Below are positions 7,535 through 16,324 of a stretch of 64,000 nucleotides of DNA, piece after piece. Source of the stretch: Chrysogorgia sp. JL179-B06 (Eukaryota; Cnidaria; Anthozoa; Scleralcyonacea; Chrysogorgiidae); assembly GCA_035772405.1 (NCBI GenBank), contig JAYKKM010000011.1, forward strand, positions 186,001-250,000, written 5' to 3'. Within the stretch, counting starts at the first letter, position 1; each line of letters opens with the position of its first letter. The notes beneath the pieces were generated by a model. That model was given only the letters and a program-made list of their open reading frames with translations, searched no databases and had not been told where the DNA came from. The translations under genes and the position numbers were made by a program.

Positions 7535-8299
7535 TCACACTATATTATATTCTAACATCATACTTTTGTTCAATCTCGAGATATCATCAGGTTCTAAGAA
7601 ACCACTCACGATCTTCAACCCATAAATCTCGCCTGAGATAGATTTGTTGAGATTTCCACCAGCCCGTGGGAAGACTGAACTGAAGGATCTCGTCATAGCG
7701 AAACGTTCGTTAGTAAAGATTGAGCCGAACGTGGCTCCATTAGATTTTTGGTTCGCTGTGAAGTCACTGTTAGCAGACTTTATATCATTCACACGTATGT
7801 GGCTTCCATTCATTAACCAATGACAAGATATCAAATGTTTATCAGTTCTAGTAACACTTGGCGGGATTTCGCAGTTGTATTCACCAACTGGCCACCCGCC
7901 GCCGTATGTGATCTTATCGTTAGGACTAGAGTTATAGGCAATGAACTTGTCGTATCCTCCGTTATCGTTACCAACAATATAAGACCAACCTCCTGAAGTT
8001 GGTTCAGCTAGTAGTTTGAGTACTATGAAGATAGATACATTCGTAGTGGTTAGTCTAGGACATTCGAAGATCATTCTAGCAGTTCTCAAGTTTTTAACGA
8101 ATCCATCACCAACAGTAGGACTTTTACTGTAGGTGGTTTGATGAAAATAAGAGTCCCCGTCTTTGACTCTCGTGACTCTCAATCTACCCGTGTGTTTCGT
8201 GACCACCGCGTTAGACACATTGATATTAAAAACAGTTTCGTAAGGTAATTTTTTGTCAGGTTTAACATCACCTTTGCTATATCCAACGTATAAACTCAT
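7535..8299 (-). CDS. LamG/ConA-lectin-like protein, probable fibre or attachment protein
   Basis: The 254-residue protein has the beta-rich pattern of concanavalin A-like (laminin G) domains. Its C-terminal block (SGEIYGLKIVSGFLEPDDIS) matches the usual last strands and helix of that fold. Such domains in virus-like elements commonly serve as host-surface-binding fibres; this role is inferred. No signal peptide or membrane segment is seen. The gene starts after TAGGATAA, five bases after the stop of the upstream 453-residue gene, so the two are probably expressed together. Confidence 0.7.
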   Translation of the reverse strand: MSLYVGYSKGDVKPDKKLPYETVFNINVSNAVVTKHTGRLRVTRVKDGDSYFHQTTYSKSPTVGDGFVKNLRTARMIFECPRLTTTNVSIFIVLKLLAEPTSGGWSYIVGNDNGGYDKFIAYNSSPNDKITYGGGWPVGEYNCEIPPSVTRTDKHLISCHWLMNGSHIRVNDIKSANSDFTANQKSNGATFGSIFTNERFAMTRSFSSVFPRAGGNLNKSISGEIYGLKIVSGFLEPDDISRLNKSMMLEYNIV

Positions 8300-8304
8300 T
8301 TATC

Positions 8305-9666
8305 CTACAGTACAAACTTACTCAGTATCACTCCCACTGTCGCTAGTATCACAGGTAAAAGTACATTTGTGGATCTAACACGAACTGGCGTATTACTTTC
8401 ACTTTTTAGATCACCTAGTGTTTCTAAATGTTCTCCTCCATTAGTATGAGTTTTAATGTTTTTACTCATATTTTTAAAGTTAAGTCCACTATTAAATCCA
8501 AATATCATGTTCGTCTCTGAAGCCTCTCTTAGCGAATTATTGTATCCTGGAATAGGTGTTTTTAGCAAAACCATGCTTCGCGATGTCAACCACGTGTCTG
8601 GAGTGACTGCCATGTCTAATTTAACGTTCGTGTCTTTGATAGCCTTGTTCATCAGGTTAATCCATGTACTTGGTGAGTATTGCACAACTGCATCCTCTAC
8701 AATATTTCTAAACACTTGTTGAACTTCACGAGCACTCGCACGACTGCCTACAATACTTTGTTTACTTTTCGCCTGTGCACCGAGTAACGCGTACATGTAC
8801 ACTTCTATCGATTGGTTCAAAAGTTCCTGTCCTAACTCGGTGATCCCGTTACTCGCTCTTGGACAATAACGTTTGTAATCTCCTTGTAAGTCTTTAATAA
8901 TACTCACCCAATTACCACCGAGAGGAAGATGGTTTTTCAACACTCTCCAATCTGGAATGTACAACCTCAAAATGTCAGCGATGTCAACACCACTTTTACC
9001 AAGACGGAACATAACCCTTCTCATCGTGAAATACACATGAAATTTCATGAGACTTGTAATTTGTTTTGGAATGTCAGGATTAGGTGTTAGGTTTTGTAGA
9101 GACACGCCTGACCTGTACGTAGCAATATACATTGCAGCAATAGCTTGGTAATAGCTTTTGGATAAAGTCCACACTGTACTGGTCATACTCCCGTCAGGTC
9201 CATCCTGATAATATTTTTTCGTGTCTGTCACTATCTTGGGTAGGTTAGAGCTAGAATAATTCTTATCGTCTACATAGATATTAAAGTCGTTGACGTGATA
9301 GTTGAGAACGTACGGTGGAAATGTCACGTTGGATGTTCCAGCTCTTTCTGTGTGTATCAGTTTCTGTACTGTTCCACCACTGTTCCATATTCTCGGGAAA
9401 GATGTATTGTTATGTAGCCATTTCCACATACTTTGATCATTCTTGAATGTGGTGCTGGTAATATCAGTCGAGAGAATATCATTGTTTCGAAAGTAGATAT
9501 CTACTCTTGTTACATCACCTTGTTGTGTTTGAACTGGATCAAACTCAAACTTGCTCAGCGTAGCATAAGGATATTTCTTGATGAGATCCGACTTTGCTTT
9601 CTGAGTTGCAATCTTAGAATTCTTAATCATCTTGTCGAAGTTCTCACCGTAGTAGGCTTGTGACAT
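8305..9666 (-). CDS. 453-residue tail-anchored structural protein, function unknown
   Basis: The chosen start (MSQAYYGENF, ATG at 9666) follows GTTGATAAATAAA. An in-frame ATG 69 bp upstream exists but lies inside the divergent gene and lacks the start motif. The protein shows conserved-looking aromatic blocks (SMWKWLHNNTSFPRIW, YHVNDFNIYVDD) and a C-terminal hydrophobic anchor (~433-453). It resembles a large protein of unknown function found in animal Polintons. Pairing with the lectin-like gene suggests a particle-surface or vertex component. Confidence 0.7.
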   Translation of the reverse strand: MSQAYYGENFDKMIKNSKIATQKAKSDLIKKYPYATLSKFEFDPVQTQQGDVTRVDIYFRNNDILSTDITSTTFKNDQSMWKWLHNNTSFPRIWNSGGTVQKLIHTERAGTSNVTFPPYVLNYHVNDFNIYVDDKNYSSSNLPKIVTDTKKYYQDGPDGSMTSTVWTLSKSYYQAIAAMYIATYRSGVSLQNLTPNPDIPKQITSLMKFHVYFTMRRVMFRLGKSGVDIADILRLYIPDWRVLKNHLPLGGNWVSIIKDLQGDYKRYCPRASNGITELGQELLNQSIEVYMYALLGAQAKSKQSIVGSRASAREVQQVFRNIVEDAVVQYSPSTWINLMNKAIKDTNVKLDMAVTPDTWLTSRSMVLLKTPIPGYNNSLREASETNMIFGFNSGLNFKNMSKNIKTHTNGGEHLETLGDLKSESNTPVRVRSTNVLLPVILATVGVILSKFVL

Positions 9667-9688
9667 TTTATTTATCAACACAAATAAA
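9667..9688. promoter_or_regulatory. 22-bp divergent promoter between structural genes
   Basis: Only 22 bases (tttatttatcaacacaaataaa) separate the minus-strand ATG ending at 9666 from the plus-strand ATG at 9689. The sequence is nearly symmetrical, giving each side AAATAAA directly upstream of its ATG. This supports AATAAA plus ATG as the core start signal. Confidence 0.65.
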
Positions 9689-10369
9689 ATGAAGAAACTA
9701 TCAGTACTTATCGAGAATAGTAAGAAAACGGTCACATTGCCTGAGAGTCTAGTGTTACCAAAGAACTCAACTCTGATTGTAAAGTCAGCGAGCGTGTTTT
9801 GGGATTATAAGAACGTGATTAAAGGATATAACGACGTGATCCAATATAACTCGTTGAAGCACACGTTACCTGAAGGTTATTGGTCGTTCGACACTCTCAT
9901 GATGTACTTCTTAGACAAGGAGGACATTAAAATAACATTATCACACAACGTGTACAACCACACATGTACACTAGAAACAGATCATCCTATTAAGTTATAC
10001 AAATTTGGAGAATTACTAGGTTTCCCAACGGATACTATAATGTCAAAAGGAGTCGAAACTAGTCCTAACAGGATGAACATCAACAGAGGTTTAAGGTTTG
10101 TAGAGATTTGTTGTGACACTCTTGTAGATGAGACTATAGACGTAACAGGTAAACAAAGTGACGTTATCGCAGTTCTTCCTATCACGTCGGAGACCCTGTT
10201 AAGTGGTAGTATATTACATTTTCCAACTGTTGAGTCTAGTGTTCCTACTCGTAGTGGTACATACAATAACCTGTCTTTTTACACAAAAACAAATGTAAGT
10301 GGTGTGGACAACATAGGAAATGTTTTGCTAGACATTAATGTACTTTCAAATAAAAAGTATGGACAGTGA
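9689..10369 (+). CDS. mCP: Minor capsid (penton, single jelly-roll) protein
   Basis: The 226-residue protein matches the Polinton minor capsid pattern: PEGYWSFDTLMMYF (~61-74), GELLGFPTD (~107-115), NRGLRFVEICCDTLVD (~132-147), GKQSDVIAVLPI (~153-164), and a beta-rich C-terminus with HFPTVESSVPTRSGTYNN. It would form the pentameric vertices of the particle. The start follows CACAAATAAA. Its last codons overlap the integrase start by 11 bp, so the two reading frames are translationally close. Confidence 0.85.
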   Translation: MKKLSVLIENSKKTVTLPESLVLPKNSTLIVKSASVFWDYKNVIKGYNDVIQYNSLKHTLPEGYWSFDTLMMYFLDKEDIKITLSHNVYNHTCTLETDHPIKLYKFGELLGFPTDTIMSKGVETSPNRMNINRGLRFVEICCDTLVDETIDVTGKQSDVIAVLPITSETLLSGSILHFPTVESSVPTRSGTYNNLSFYTKTNVSGVDNIGNVLLDINVLSNKKYGQ

Positions 10370-11456
10370 TATTGTAACAGAACAGAGTCTTAGAGATTTG
10401 TACTACGATCCTAAGACAGGTTATCAAAGTATGGAGAGACTATATCGAAAAGCACTAGAGGAAGGTTTGAGTGTAAGTAGAAAGTCTGTGAAAGAGTGGT
10501 TAAAATCTCAAGACACTTACACACGATATAAGTCTGTAGTGAGACGTCATAAATTTCGAAAGACGTGGGTCTCGTACCTTGGAGAGCAAATTCAACTAGA
10601 CCTCGTTGATATGGGAAAGTACAAAAACAAGAACAAAGGTTACTATTGGATTCTCACATGTGTTGAGATCCTTAGTCGTTACGCTTTCGCTATTCCTGTG
10701 TATCGTAAAGACACGAAGAACATGACAAAAGCTGTAGGTGAGTTGCTTCAACAGTTCCACGAAAGATTTGAAATATATCCAAAATTCGCACAGTTCGACG
10801 AGGGACTAGAGTTCTATAACGTCGGTGTTAAAACCCTACTAGGGAAACACGACGTCGAGTATTTCAACACTAAGAGTGATAAGAAAGCAGCTGTAGTTGA
10901 GAGATTTAACAGAACTCTAAAGACAAGTATGTGGAAATATTTCTACAGCAAGGGAACTTACGAGTGGATAAACATTCTGAACGATCTTGTGAAAAACTAC
11001 AACACCACGAAACATAGTAGTACTCTCATGAAACCCGTAGACGTGACAAAAGACAACGAGAGTCAAGTGTGGATGACACTTTTTGGTAGTGAGTTGGGTG
11101 AGTTTCCACGTCCAAAATATAAACTTAGACAAAAGGTGAGAATAAGTAAGTACAAAAGTATATTCACCAAAGGGTACGAAGCTAATTTCACAGAGGAGAT
11201 CTTCTCCGTGAGTAAAGTAGTTCACGGTGATCCAAATGTTTACGTTCTTAGTGATGAGAGCGGTGAAGATGTTATTGGAACGTTCTATGAAGAGGAGATG
11301 TCCGCCGTTGAGAAAACAGACGATGCTACGTATCGTGTCGAGAAAGTTTTGAAAAGAAAGGTGGTGAACAAGAAAAAGATGGTTCTAGTCAAGTGGGCTG
11401 GTTACGACGCGAAACACAACTCTTGGATTCCTGAGAGTGACATGAAAATTTTGTGA
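10359..11456 (+). CDS. INT: RVE-family integrase with C-terminal chromodomain
   Basis: The 365-residue enzyme would integrate the element into host DNA. It has an N-terminal helix-turn-helix region (~10-60) and the retroviral-type DDE core with Asp81 (QLDLVDM), Asp147 (QFDEGLEFYN) and Glu181 (VVERFNRTLK). Residues ~322-365 form a chromodomain (YRVEKVL...LVKWAGY...NSWIPESD), which could steer insertion to modified histones. The start at 10359 follows CAAATAAAAAGT; the longer frame from 10338 adds seven residues but lacks this context. Confidence 0.95.
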   Translation: MDSDIVTEQSLRDLYYDPKTGYQSMERLYRKALEEGLSVSRKSVKEWLKSQDTYTRYKSVVRRHKFRKTWVSYLGEQIQLDLVDMGKYKNKNKGYYWILTCVEILSRYAFAIPVYRKDTKNMTKAVGELLQQFHERFEIYPKFAQFDEGLEFYNVGVKTLLGKHDVEYFNTKSDKKAAVVERFNRTLKTSMWKYFYSKGTYEWINILNDLVKNYNTTKHSSTLMKPVDVTKDNESQVWMTLFGSELGEFPRPKYKLRQKVRISKYKSIFTKGYEANFTEEIFSVSKVVHGDPNVYVLSDESGEDVIGTFYEEEMSAVEKTDDATYRVEKVLKRKVVNKKKMVLVKWAGYDAKHNSWIPESDMKIL

Positions 11457-11822
11457 AAAAAAGTACGAAAAGTGTATATTACGAAAAGATGCGCAATAAA
11501 AAATAACGTAGAAAACGTATGAGTTTTTTCGAAAATTTTTCAAAAAAAAAAAAGACAATTTTTTTTTTCTCTCAAGAAGTCATGTGACGTCGTCGGCACA
11601 TTCCTGAGCGTCATACGAATTTCAAAAATTTCAAAAAAATTTTCAAGTTGAAAAAAAATTTTCAAGTGAAAAAAAAAATTTTCCTCGCAAAATTTATTTG
11701 ACGTCCAAGAATGTTCCGTCAAACCACGCGAGACGCCTCGCGACCTCCAGTCGTGTCATGACATCATTACGAAAGAGATCGTTGCCATCACGACCATCAC
11801 GACTCTCATAACTTTTTACGCC
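11457..11822. other. Non-coding AT-rich gap downstream of integrase
   Basis: Contains repeated TACGAAAAG words just after the integrase stop, long A and T runs, and several short AAAATTTT palindromes around 11620-11690. The last ~120 bases are more GC-balanced with repeats of ATCACGAC. No gene is supported; a 60-residue minus-strand frame here is low-complexity. It could hold a promoter for the next ORF, which lacks the usual start motif. Confidence 0.5.
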
Positions 11823-12056
11823 ATGGATGTTGCCCTGTCCAGAGATAGGCTGAAGGACCTTCTTTACCGGGAAAGTCGAGTGAGGACTGCTGCACTAAGG
11901 AAAAGACGAAAGCTGGTGAACAAGATTAGCATTCTAAATGAAGAGTTGGCCACGTTAAATGGTGAAATCACAGAGTATGAACGACGTGTGATTATGTTCG
12001 AGGAAGGGTTGCGAGCGAACCCTTCACCTCCACCTGACGAGGAGACACGCCGTTGA
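11823..12056 (+). CDS. bZIP-like coiled-coil protein, possibly host-derived
   Basis: The 77-residue frame has a basic stretch (RTAALRKRRK, ~21-30) followed by a leucine-zipper-like helix with heptad hydrophobics (~31-62) and an acidic/Pro tail. This resembles ATF-type bZIP domains, although the invariant Asn of the basic region is not evident. Codon use (CTG, GTG, GGG, CTT) differs from neighbouring genes, and the ATG context (TTTACGCCATGG) is Kozak-like rather than AATAAAG. Both features suggest a later capture from a host. Expression is unproven. Confidence 0.5.
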   Translation: MDVALSRDRLKDLLYRESRVRTAALRKRRKLVNKISILNEELATLNGEITEYERRVIMFEEGLRANPSPPPDEETRR

Positions 12057-12447
12057 GGAGAGCCGTGCTGTTAAGAAACATTCGTCACTAGTCGTCTCAC
12101 CTTTAGAGACGACCAAACTTTTTAAACATGTCTTTATACATAAAACGAAATCTTTGTAAGTCTTTGTACAGAAAATATAATTTTTTAGAGAAAACGTTAA
12201 ATTGTCTCACGAGTCGTTCGTTAATATCTAGTCACCTATCGTATACCACGAAAAGTGTCTCTAGACACTTTGTATGTGCTCGTAACACTAGAAAACAGTT
12301 GAGTTTTGTAGTGTTTCCAACAGGTTCTCGAGTTTTTTCGCGGCTTTCTTCACGCGACGGGCGCACGCACGTAGCGGTCAGCGGTCGGTCTCAACAAGAG
12401 TAGAGGGGGCCCCTCTAGGGAAATTTTTTTTTTTTCCAACAAATAAA
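12057..12447. other. Intergenic region with hairpin; doubtful small ORF
   Basis: An 8-bp stem (GTCGTCTC / GAGACGAC, 12091-12113) follows the bZIP-like ORF and could end its transcript. A 91-residue frame (12128-12403) starts at an ATG without the start motif and has a Ser/Arg-rich, unstructured composition, so I do not call it a gene. The last 30 bases carry a T-run and CCAACAAATAAA directly before the next ATG. Confidence 0.45.
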
Positions 12448-13593
12448 ATGGCAGAAGCTGAAGATAATTTTGAGATGGAAGAGAGATTTCCAGAGTACGA
12501 CAACCTTGACAACGAAGAGCTTGACTCCACTCTCGACGACCTAAATGACAGACTACTAACTGACGACAACCCCCTACTCACTGAGAGAATTATGTATATT
12601 AACCGACTTCTCTTAGCTGAGACAAATTTTGGTGGTGACGTTAGCCAAGACGTGTTTGTCCAGCTAGACAAGTATGTGCAAGACTCTCGCGAGGGACAAA
12701 AACTCAACCCGTACTCGGAGAGTGTGATAGAGTTAAGAAGTAGGACCACCGTTAGTGATGGCAAAGTGGTTTTTAAGGAGCGACTCAAAAATGGTAGGTA
12801 CTCGACTGTTGAGAAAATAGTTCTCAATAACGCGGACGGTTCGTACGTAAAAAACTCGGCGAAAAGAAACTCGAACGCTGTGAGACAGTTTGAGGAGTTA
12901 GTCAACATGGCGGTGAGTGAGACTAGTACGAGTAGTGAACTCCCAATGATATCTGTACGACAACAAAACTTACCAGCCGACGTGTTCGAAAGACTTAGCA
13001 CTCAGGATCAACGTGTCGTGAATGGTGTGTTGAATCCACCAGACACAATGTTACCGGAGAGTAGAGCTGGTGATCGAGGAGCTATCCAACTTACTATTAA
13101 CGAGTTCGAAGAGCGTGGCGAAAGAGTTCGAGAGAGAATTCTAGACAGTGACGTAGAGACGGCAGAGAGACTTGTTCAAGAGTCTGCTGACATAGACATA
13201 GTGGTGGACATGTTAGAACGACAACGTGTTATCGAGGAGACTCGCGGGGAGCAGGAGAAAGACGTGTCTCGGCTAGAGAAATTTAAGGAGTGGATTAAAA
13301 AAAACATGATAAGTCTATCTGCGATAGGTATCACTATAGCTGGGTTGATCACAACTATCATCGTCGGAGCGAGAACGGCGATCACAAAAGGAGCTGGTGC
13401 TGTGTCGTCTCTCGCGAGAGCGGTTAAGAATTTGATAATGAAAATGGGTCCGTTCGCGGTAGGTCTCGCGAACTTTTTATTCACCATACTAAAAGCTGGC
13501 GCGAGTGGATTAGCTTTTCTTGCTAGGAATCTTTGGTTGGTTGTTATCGCTATAGTGTGGTTGGCTATGGAGTATTGGAGGTCTAGAAAGTGA
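12448..13593 (+). CDS. Polinton membrane protein with C-terminal hydrophobic region
   Basis: The 381-residue protein is acidic at the N-terminus and polar through ~285. It then has four hydrophobic segments (~289-312, 316-334, 337-357, 359-377), including SLSAIGITIAGLITTIIVGA. This layout and the preceding RLEKFKEWIKKN block match a conserved Polinton protein of unknown function. A membrane-embedded particle or entry component is likely. The ATG follows CCAACAAATAAA. Confidence 0.75.
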   Translation: MAEAEDNFEMEERFPEYDNLDNEELDSTLDDLNDRLLTDDNPLLTERIMYINRLLLAETNFGGDVSQDVFVQLDKYVQDSREGQKLNPYSESVIELRSRTTVSDGKVVFKERLKNGRYSTVEKIVLNNADGSYVKNSAKRNSNAVRQFEELVNMAVSETSTSSELPMISVRQQNLPADVFERLSTQDQRVVNGVLNPPDTMLPESRAGDRGAIQLTINEFEERGERVRERILDSDVETAERLVQESADIDIVVDMLERQRVIEETRGEQEKDVSRLEKFKEWIKKNMISLSAIGITIAGLITTIIVGARTAITKGAGAVSSLARAVKNLIMKMGPFAVGLANFLFTILKAGASGLAFLARNLWLVVIAIVWLAMEYWRSRK

Positions 13594-13630
13594 ATTAAGT
13601 TTAAAATAGTTTGAGATAAAGGTAGAGAGA

Positions 13631-14314
13631 ATGAGTTTAAACGAGAAAAAGGTCGGGATCGTGTACGTACTTTTCAACACGAAGAATAGCAACACTTATA
13701 TTGGGTCTTCATTTAAGACTCTTGAGCAACGGCTCGCAGGGCATAGGCAAAGGTCTACGAACTCAAAGTACCAAAACATGAAGTTATACCGCGACGTCGT
13801 CGAGATTGGTGAGTGGGAGAATATTCGTAGTCTAGTAATACGAGAAGAGTCGTGTACCAAAGTCGAACTCGCACAGCTCGAAGGTGCTTGTATCGAAAGA
13901 TTCTCCCCTAGTTTAAACTCTAGAGAGACTGGACTGTACTACGACGAAGACGGTAAGTACGATGTGAAAAAGTACAGTGAGAAATACTACGTCGACAACG
14001 CTGACAAGCTCCGAAAGTACAAAAAAAAATACTACACCGACAACGGTGACAAGATCAGAGAGCGAGCGAGAGACCACTACCACGACAACGTTGAGTATAT
14101 TAATGAGAGAGTGGTTTGTGAGTGTGGACGAGAGACGAGTCGTAATTCTTCACTGCGTCACAAGAAGAGTAGAATCCACACCGAGATCATGCGGTTAAAA
14201 CACTCAAATAAAGATGTGTATAGCCAACCTGTTGAGAACACTGAGAGACCTACTACTTCAGAGGAAGAGAGCTCCTCCTCAGAGGAGGAGACCGAGACGA
14301 ACAGATTCATTTGA
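13631..14314 (+). CDS. GIY-YIG endonuclease with C-terminal zinc-finger-like tail
   Basis: The 227-residue protein has the GIY-YIG core: GIVYVLF (~9-15), YIG (~23-25), Arg in LEQRLAGHR (~31-39), Glu in QLEGACIERF, and Asn in LNSRETG. A repeat-rich linker with KYY/DNxDK units follows (~109-155), then a C-x-C...H...H tail (CECGRETSRNSSLRHKKSRIH is the region; key Cys near 161/163 and two His). A poly-Glu/Ser C-terminus ends it. Possible roles are replication-intermediate processing, recombination or homing. The ATG follows GAGATAAAGGTAGAGAGA. Confidence 0.85.
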   Translation: MSLNEKKVGIVYVLFNTKNSNTYIGSSFKTLEQRLAGHRQRSTNSKYQNMKLYRDVVEIGEWENIRSLVIREESCTKVELAQLEGACIERFSPSLNSRETGLYYDEDGKYDVKKYSEKYYVDNADKLRKYKKKYYTDNGDKIRERARDHYHDNVEYINERVVCECGRETSRNSSLRHKKSRIHTEIMRLKHSNKDVYSQPVENTERPTTSEEESSSSEEETETNRFI

Positions 14315-14402
14315 AGACGTTGAACTAATAGACCATAACCCACCACCACCACCACCACCGCCAGACGATGGCTACGACACTGTCTACTAACCACTTATAA
14401 CA

Positions 14403-14428
14403 TTTCGTAACTACATGTGGTTACGAAA
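14403..14428. terminator. Second TTTCGTAAC hairpin
   Basis: TTTCGTAAC and GTTACGAAA form a 9-bp stem with an 8-base loop, about 90 bp after the endonuclease stop and just before the major capsid start. The arm sequence is the same as in the hairpin at 7499-7523 although the loops differ. Confidence 0.55.
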
Positions 14429-14446
14429 TTTTCCACGCTATAATAA

Positions 14447-15673
14447 ATGACAAGTATCAAAGATTTATCACCTCACGCGAAAAAGACGAGAATGAGCACT
14501 ATTAAAGGTTCACGCACTCGTCATGTAGTCACTATGAATCCGAATAAGGTCAGCCCTAACGAGACGTTATACATCAACATCCCAAAACTGAAACCAGACT
14601 CATGTCTAGTTCCGGGAAGTTTGAACATTTTGTTCGACTCTAAGAATGTTAACACCAAAAGTTGGTTCTTAAACAACTTGTCCAAGCTGCTACAGAGTCA
14701 ACTGACCATCAAGATGGCAGGCGAAGTAGCTTACGACAACACAGGTGAGGCTACCATCGAGGTCTATAAAGATCTGTGGAAAACATCTATCCAACGTGAA
14801 GAGATGATGGAATTTGGAGTCGCCGGTGAGAATCTGCGAAAGCTCATCTCAAAGGACGACAGTGGCGCTGCGAGTGGAAATGCTGCAAAAGTTTCTGACG
14901 CACTCGTGTATAGTGTGTTCGGAACAAAACAGAAGATCTCACTCGATAAGATCTTGGGTGACTCTGGATTATACGCTCCGTACTCCATGAGTAATAACTT
15001 ACAGTTCCTCATCAAGCTACCAGCAGCCGCTGACATCATGATTGCACAGTCTGGTAGTGCTGTTGGTGGTTACTCTCTCGAAAATCTAGAGCTTGAATAC
15101 GAGACCATCGACAACATCGACCTCGCAAGTGAGATCACGAGTCTCTATATGGTTGGAAGGTCACTCCCCTACGAACACATCACACTGATGAAGAACAGTC
15201 CATGGGGAAAAGGAGAGACGCTTATCAACGAGAATATCAACCTCCCTCGAAAAAGTATGAAGGCCGTAGTGCTACTATTCACGAAAGCTGCGATCACCGA
15301 CTCTGAAGAGTTTGTGTATCCTAACATCGATAGTGTGAAAGTCACCATCGAGGGTGTGCCTAACGAGATCTATAGTCAAGGAATTCCAAAATCTCGCTAC
15401 TACTCTGAAGCTGAACGACTCTTTGGTCAAACTGATCAAAGTGTAACACACAGGGAATTCTTCAAGGACAGCTTCGCATTGGTCGTAGACCTGCGTAGTA
15501 CTCGAGACCAAACAGTTCACGGGTCAGGTAAGAAAATTATGAACACCCAATCTGGCATTCTACTTGAGATCAAGAAACGTGCGACGACCACTGACTTGGT
15601 CTGTCACATATTCGTACTATCAGACGCAGTGTTAAACATTGTGTCAGGGAATTTGCAAAGTATTCAGTACTAG
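14447..15673 (+). CDS. MCP: Major capsid protein (double jelly-roll)
   Basis: The 408-residue protein carries the conserved C-terminal signature of Polinton major capsid proteins: FFKDSFALVVDLRSTRDQ (~331-348), HGSGKKI (~350-356) and HIFVLSDAVLNI (~387-398). It also has LYAPYSMSNNLQFLIKLPAAA in the middle (key NNLQFLIKLP near 184-193). It should form the trimeric capsomers of an icosahedral particle. The ATG sits in CGCTATAATAAATG, a textbook example of the element's start motif. Confidence 0.9.
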   Translation: MTSIKDLSPHAKKTRMSTIKGSRTRHVVTMNPNKVSPNETLYINIPKLKPDSCLVPGSLNILFDSKNVNTKSWFLNNLSKLLQSQLTIKMAGEVAYDNTGEATIEVYKDLWKTSIQREEMMEFGVAGENLRKLISKDDSGAASGNAAKVSDALVYSVFGTKQKISLDKILGDSGLYAPYSMSNNLQFLIKLPAAADIMIAQSGSAVGGYSLENLELEYETIDNIDLASEITSLYMVGRSLPYEHITLMKNSPWGKGETLINENINLPRKSMKAVVLLFTKAAITDSEEFVYPNIDSVKVTIEGVPNEIYSQGIPKSRYYSEAERLFGQTDQSVTHREFFKDSFALVVDLRSTRDQTVHGSGKKIMNTQSGILLEIKKRATTTDLVCHIFVLSDAVLNIVSGNLQSIQY

Positions 15674-15689
15674 ATCAAACATATATTTT

Positions 15690-15714
15690 TTTCTTATATT
15701 ACAAATATAAGAAA
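15690..15714. terminator. Hairpin between capsid and ATPase genes
   Basis: TTTCTTATAT and ATATAAGAAA form a 10-bp perfect stem with a TACAA loop in the 47-bp gap. The right arm runs into AATAAAG directly before the ATPase ATG, so the hairpin overlaps that gene's start signal. Confidence 0.5.
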
Positions 15715-15720
15715 ATAAAG

Positions 15721-16320
15721 ATGAATATCCCGTTTAACATGATGATAGTAGGTCCAACTTACTGTGGAAAGACGTATTATCTATTAGAAATGCTAGAAGA
15801 GAGATTCAAAGGAGTATTCGACTATATTATACTTATTTGTCCTACCATACTTTGGAACACGACATATCACAAATGGAAATATTATCATGATGAAAGATTT
15901 GTTGTTTTACCCGTCGAACAAGAAAATGTAAACTCGATGTTGAAACACGTTGTTTACACGTATACTGACACGAACACGCTTATTATTCTAGATGACTGTG
16001 CGAGCGGGCAGGATGTTAAAAACAGAACTAGCGAACTCGTCAAATTAGGTTACTCTGGTAGACATTATGGGCTGTCAACTATTGTTCTAACACAACAGAT
16101 GACTAGTATTGCGAAACCATACCGAGAAAACATTTCTAAAATAACAAGTTTTCACAACACGAACAAAAAAGACATGTTAGAACTTATCAACGACTATTTG
16201 AACGGCGTTTCCAAAGAAGACGTGATATGTATCACAAAAAAACTAAGAGAGCAGAACCACGCGTGTTTAGAAATAAATCTTCGACATCCATACGGATATG
16301 AAGTCATCTCTCCTAAATAA
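15721..16320 (+). CDS. ATP: A32/FtsK-type DNA-packaging ATPase
   Basis: The 199-residue protein has Walker A GPTYCGKT (~11-18), Walker B LIILDD (~87-92) and a Gln-containing sensor region (VLTQQ, ~123-127), as in the compact packaging ATPases of Polintons. It would drive DNA into the capsid. The start follows AGAAAATAAAG. The stop codon is followed four bases later by the next gene's ATG. Confidence 0.93.
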   Translation: MNIPFNMMIVGPTYCGKTYYLLEMLEERFKGVFDYIILICPTILWNTTYHKWKYYHDERFVVLPVEQENVNSMLKHVVYTYTDTNTLIILDDCASGQDVKNRTSELVKLGYSGRHYGLSTIVLTQQMTSIAKPYRENISKITSFHNTNKKDMLELINDYLNGVSKEDVICITKKLREQNHACLEINLRHPYGYEVISPK

Positions 16321-16324
16321 AGAG

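Noticed and set aside
12128..12403. 91-residue ORF as a Polinton gene
   Set aside because: No start motif, low-complexity Ser/Arg composition and no recognisable domain.
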